Positions 63,044 to 64,000 of a stretch of 64,000 bases of DNA are shown piece after piece. The notes below the pieces were generated by a model. That model saw only the letters and a program-made list of their open reading frames with translations, had not been told where the DNA came from and ran no database searches. Made by a program: the position numbers and the translations under genes. The stretch comes from Herbiconiux moechotypicola (GTDB lineage: Bacteria; Actinomycetota; Actinomycetes; Actinomycetales; Microbacteriaceae). Positions within the stretch are counted from its first letter, which is position 1, and each line of letters starts with the position of its first letter. The stretch is from contig NZ_JANLCN010000005.1 in the NCBI RefSeq assembly GCF_024979255.1, positions 285,498-349,497 of the forward strand. The letters are read 5' to 3'.

Positions 63044-63468
63044 AGATCCGGTGGATCGCCCAAGGCCAGGCCGTGCCCGACTGCGGCGTCGATGTCCGCA
63101 TCCTCCAGGTGCTTGTCCTCGCCCTGCAGGTCTTCGACCAAGTCGGGGTGTCCGACATCAACAGGAAATGCACCGGCCAGATCGAAGGCGCTGGCACCGC
63201 CTCCTCCCACTACTTCAACGGCGGTGGGCTCGCCGTCGACTTCTACCGCCTCAACGGACAAGGCGTCACCGGCGCCGACGGAAACTCCATCCGACTCATC
63301 ACCGCCCTCGACCCCGTCATGCCCGCAGGTGCCCGCGTCGGCCAAGTCGCCTGTCGTGCCGAAGCCGGAATCACGATCAGCACCAGCCACTTCACCCAAT
63401 TCGACGACACCTGCAACCACCTCCACATCGACGTCGGATTCACCGACGGCCAACTCTCCGCCCGATGA
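63044..63468 (+). pseudogene. 5'-truncated copy of the M15-like hydrolase gene
   Basis: Homology to the C-terminal domain of the 39833 gene starts abruptly at GAGATCCG (EIRWIA) and runs to the end. It shares VPDCGV, FDQVGVSDINRKCTGQ, SSHY, AVDFY and a CNHLHIDV zinc-like motif. The signal/TM and linker regions are missing; only ~11 unrelated codons precede it from a TTG at 63010, with no ribosome site. The Cys and His/Asp residues are kept, so it could be a recent remnant or a cassette. Confidence 0.7.
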
Positions 63469-63631
63469 CCAGATCCAGAAGCAGAGCGCCGTTGTTCGTC
63501 GCAGGCACCGCTCAGCTCGCTTATGACCAGCATTGCCGCCAGCCTCGTTACGACAGTAGCCAGCACCTGCCGCGTTGGGTGGTCCTGTGAGGAGCACGCC
63601 GCCTCTCGCGCGTGACCGTAGCGTCTGCACA
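63469..63631. other. Gene-free stretch inside the element
   Basis: I see no gene, hairpin or repeat in these 163 bases. Confidence 0.4.
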
Positions 63632-63952
63632 GTGAGCACCTTTCAGCACGATGAGAGCCGACGAAGTGAGCTGAAATCGCTCGTGGAGTCCCTGACTTCT
63701 CATCCCGCTTTTGTCTACGACAAGCACATGAATGTGGTTGAGTCCAATCAGTTGGCCAGGGAGGTGGCAGCAGGCTTCACGGCGGGCAGCAATCTCGTGA
63801 GGACTGCGTTTTTCTCAGCTGCTGCCCATGCGAGCCCTGAAGATCTTGCGATCGGGCGCGCCCAGCTTGTGGCGCTCCTGAGGAAGTCACTGCTGCGGAA
63901 TGCTGAAGACGGGCGCTACCTAGACCTTATTGGGGAGCTAGCGCGTGTCTGA
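63632..63952 (+). CDS. Orphan MmyB-like ligand-binding domain
   Basis: A 106-residue protein resembling the PAS-like MmyB ligand-binding domain that normally follows an XRE helix-turn-helix. LVESLTSHPAFVYDKHMNVVESNQLAREV and FTAGSNLVRTAFF match that family. No HTH is present and the protein stops early, so it is either a partial gene or a stand-alone sensor. GTG at 63632 is chosen because upstream codons are non-homologous. Confidence 0.55.
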   Translation: MSTFQHDESRRSELKSLVESLTSHPAFVYDKHMNVVESNQLAREVAAGFTAGSNLVRTAFFSAAAHASPEDLAIGRAQLVALLRKSLLRNAEDGRYLDLIGELARV

Positions 63953-64000
63953 CAAAGTTCGAGTCCAGGCGATGACGGCGTTGAGGACGACCGCAGCGCG
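63938..64000 (-). CDS. Possible 3' end of a gene running off the window
   Basis: A 20-residue reading frame (AAVVLNAVIAWTRTLSD...) enters from the window edge and ends at 63938. It overlaps the MmyB-like gene by 15 nt. Too short to identify. Confidence 0.2.
   Translation of the reverse strand, partial: RAAVVLNAVIAWTRTLSDTR

Larger units (their letters stand above)
61158..64000. mobile_element. Left part of an integrative element at tRNA-Met
   Basis: The region holds a tyrosine integrase pointing toward tRNA-Met, an XRE regulator, a truncated hydrolase copy and an orphan MmyB-like gene. It is visibly less GC-rich in the integrase/XRE part. The right border and second attachment site lie outside the window, so size and type (prophage, ICE or island) are unknown. 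Confidence 0.7.

Overview
The window is a high-GC chromosome segment from a free-living actinobacterium, most likely of the family Microbacteriaceae. The evidence is the GC-rich third codon positions, the many GTG/TTG starts, the menaquinone genes, a LAxTG-type cell-wall sorting signal, actinobacterial FprA and MmyB-type proteins, and the very frequent heptamer GGATGCG. There is no rRNA operon and no CRISPR array. Three tRNA genes, one intact IS481-family insertion and the left end of an integrative element are present. Many genes appear leaderless: a TANNNT-like -10 box ends 6-7 nt before the ATG/GTG, and I used this to choose several starts.

Layout. 1-6 kb: an HhH-GPD repair protein overlapping yczE tail to tail, the divergent MocR regulator of yczE, a translationally coupled glutaminase/MFS pair and a hotdog thioesterase. 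6-13 kb: a beta-galactoside utilisation operon (solute-binding lipoprotein, two permeases, GH42 beta-galactosidase) with a divergent LacI regulator, two matching operators and a clear promoter. 13-22 kb: an AI-2E family permease, a large RND permease, and a secreted subtilase with a sortase signal, followed by a perfect terminator and two REP-like hairpins. 22-33 kb: DUF1304 protein, epimerase, amino-acid permease, then a TetR - MMPL - YhgE/Pip - MFS export operon in which every junction after MMPL is a 4-nt ATGA overlap; the MMPL protein carries a C-terminal domain that looks like a dead ABC ATPase. Next come an LLM flavin oxidoreductase and a small monooxygenase.

33-43 kb: a DEAD-box helicase with an RGG-rich N-terminus, a YdcZ-type transporter, and an ECF transporter (ecfT, fused double ATPase, YkoE-type S component) split by an oppositely oriented secreted hydrolase-like gene; an iron-box-like site covers the ATPase promoter. 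Two DUF202 proteins follow. 43.5-48.3 kb: menaquinone functions (isochorismate synthase, MenG, long-chain polyprenyl diphosphate synthase) and FprA. 48-54 kb: an EamA transporter and a MocR regulator whose start codons overlap head to head, a BBE-type flavoprotein, NUDIX and YajQ, a Phd/VapC toxin-antitoxin pair, and a lytic transglycosylase lipoprotein.

55-64 kb: tRNA-Tyr with an IS481 element inserted at its 3' end and a 16-bp duplication, an inositol-phosphatase-like enzyme, an M23 peptidase, a GH13 glucosidase, tRNA-Thr and tRNA-Met. A tyrosine integrase directly after tRNA-Met marks the start of a lower-GC integrative element. It carries an XRE regulator, a 5'-truncated copy of the 39.8-kb hydrolase gene and an orphan MmyB-type domain, and it continues past the window edge. 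The genes around 39.8, 57.5 and 63.0 kb form a small modular family of cell-wall proteins.
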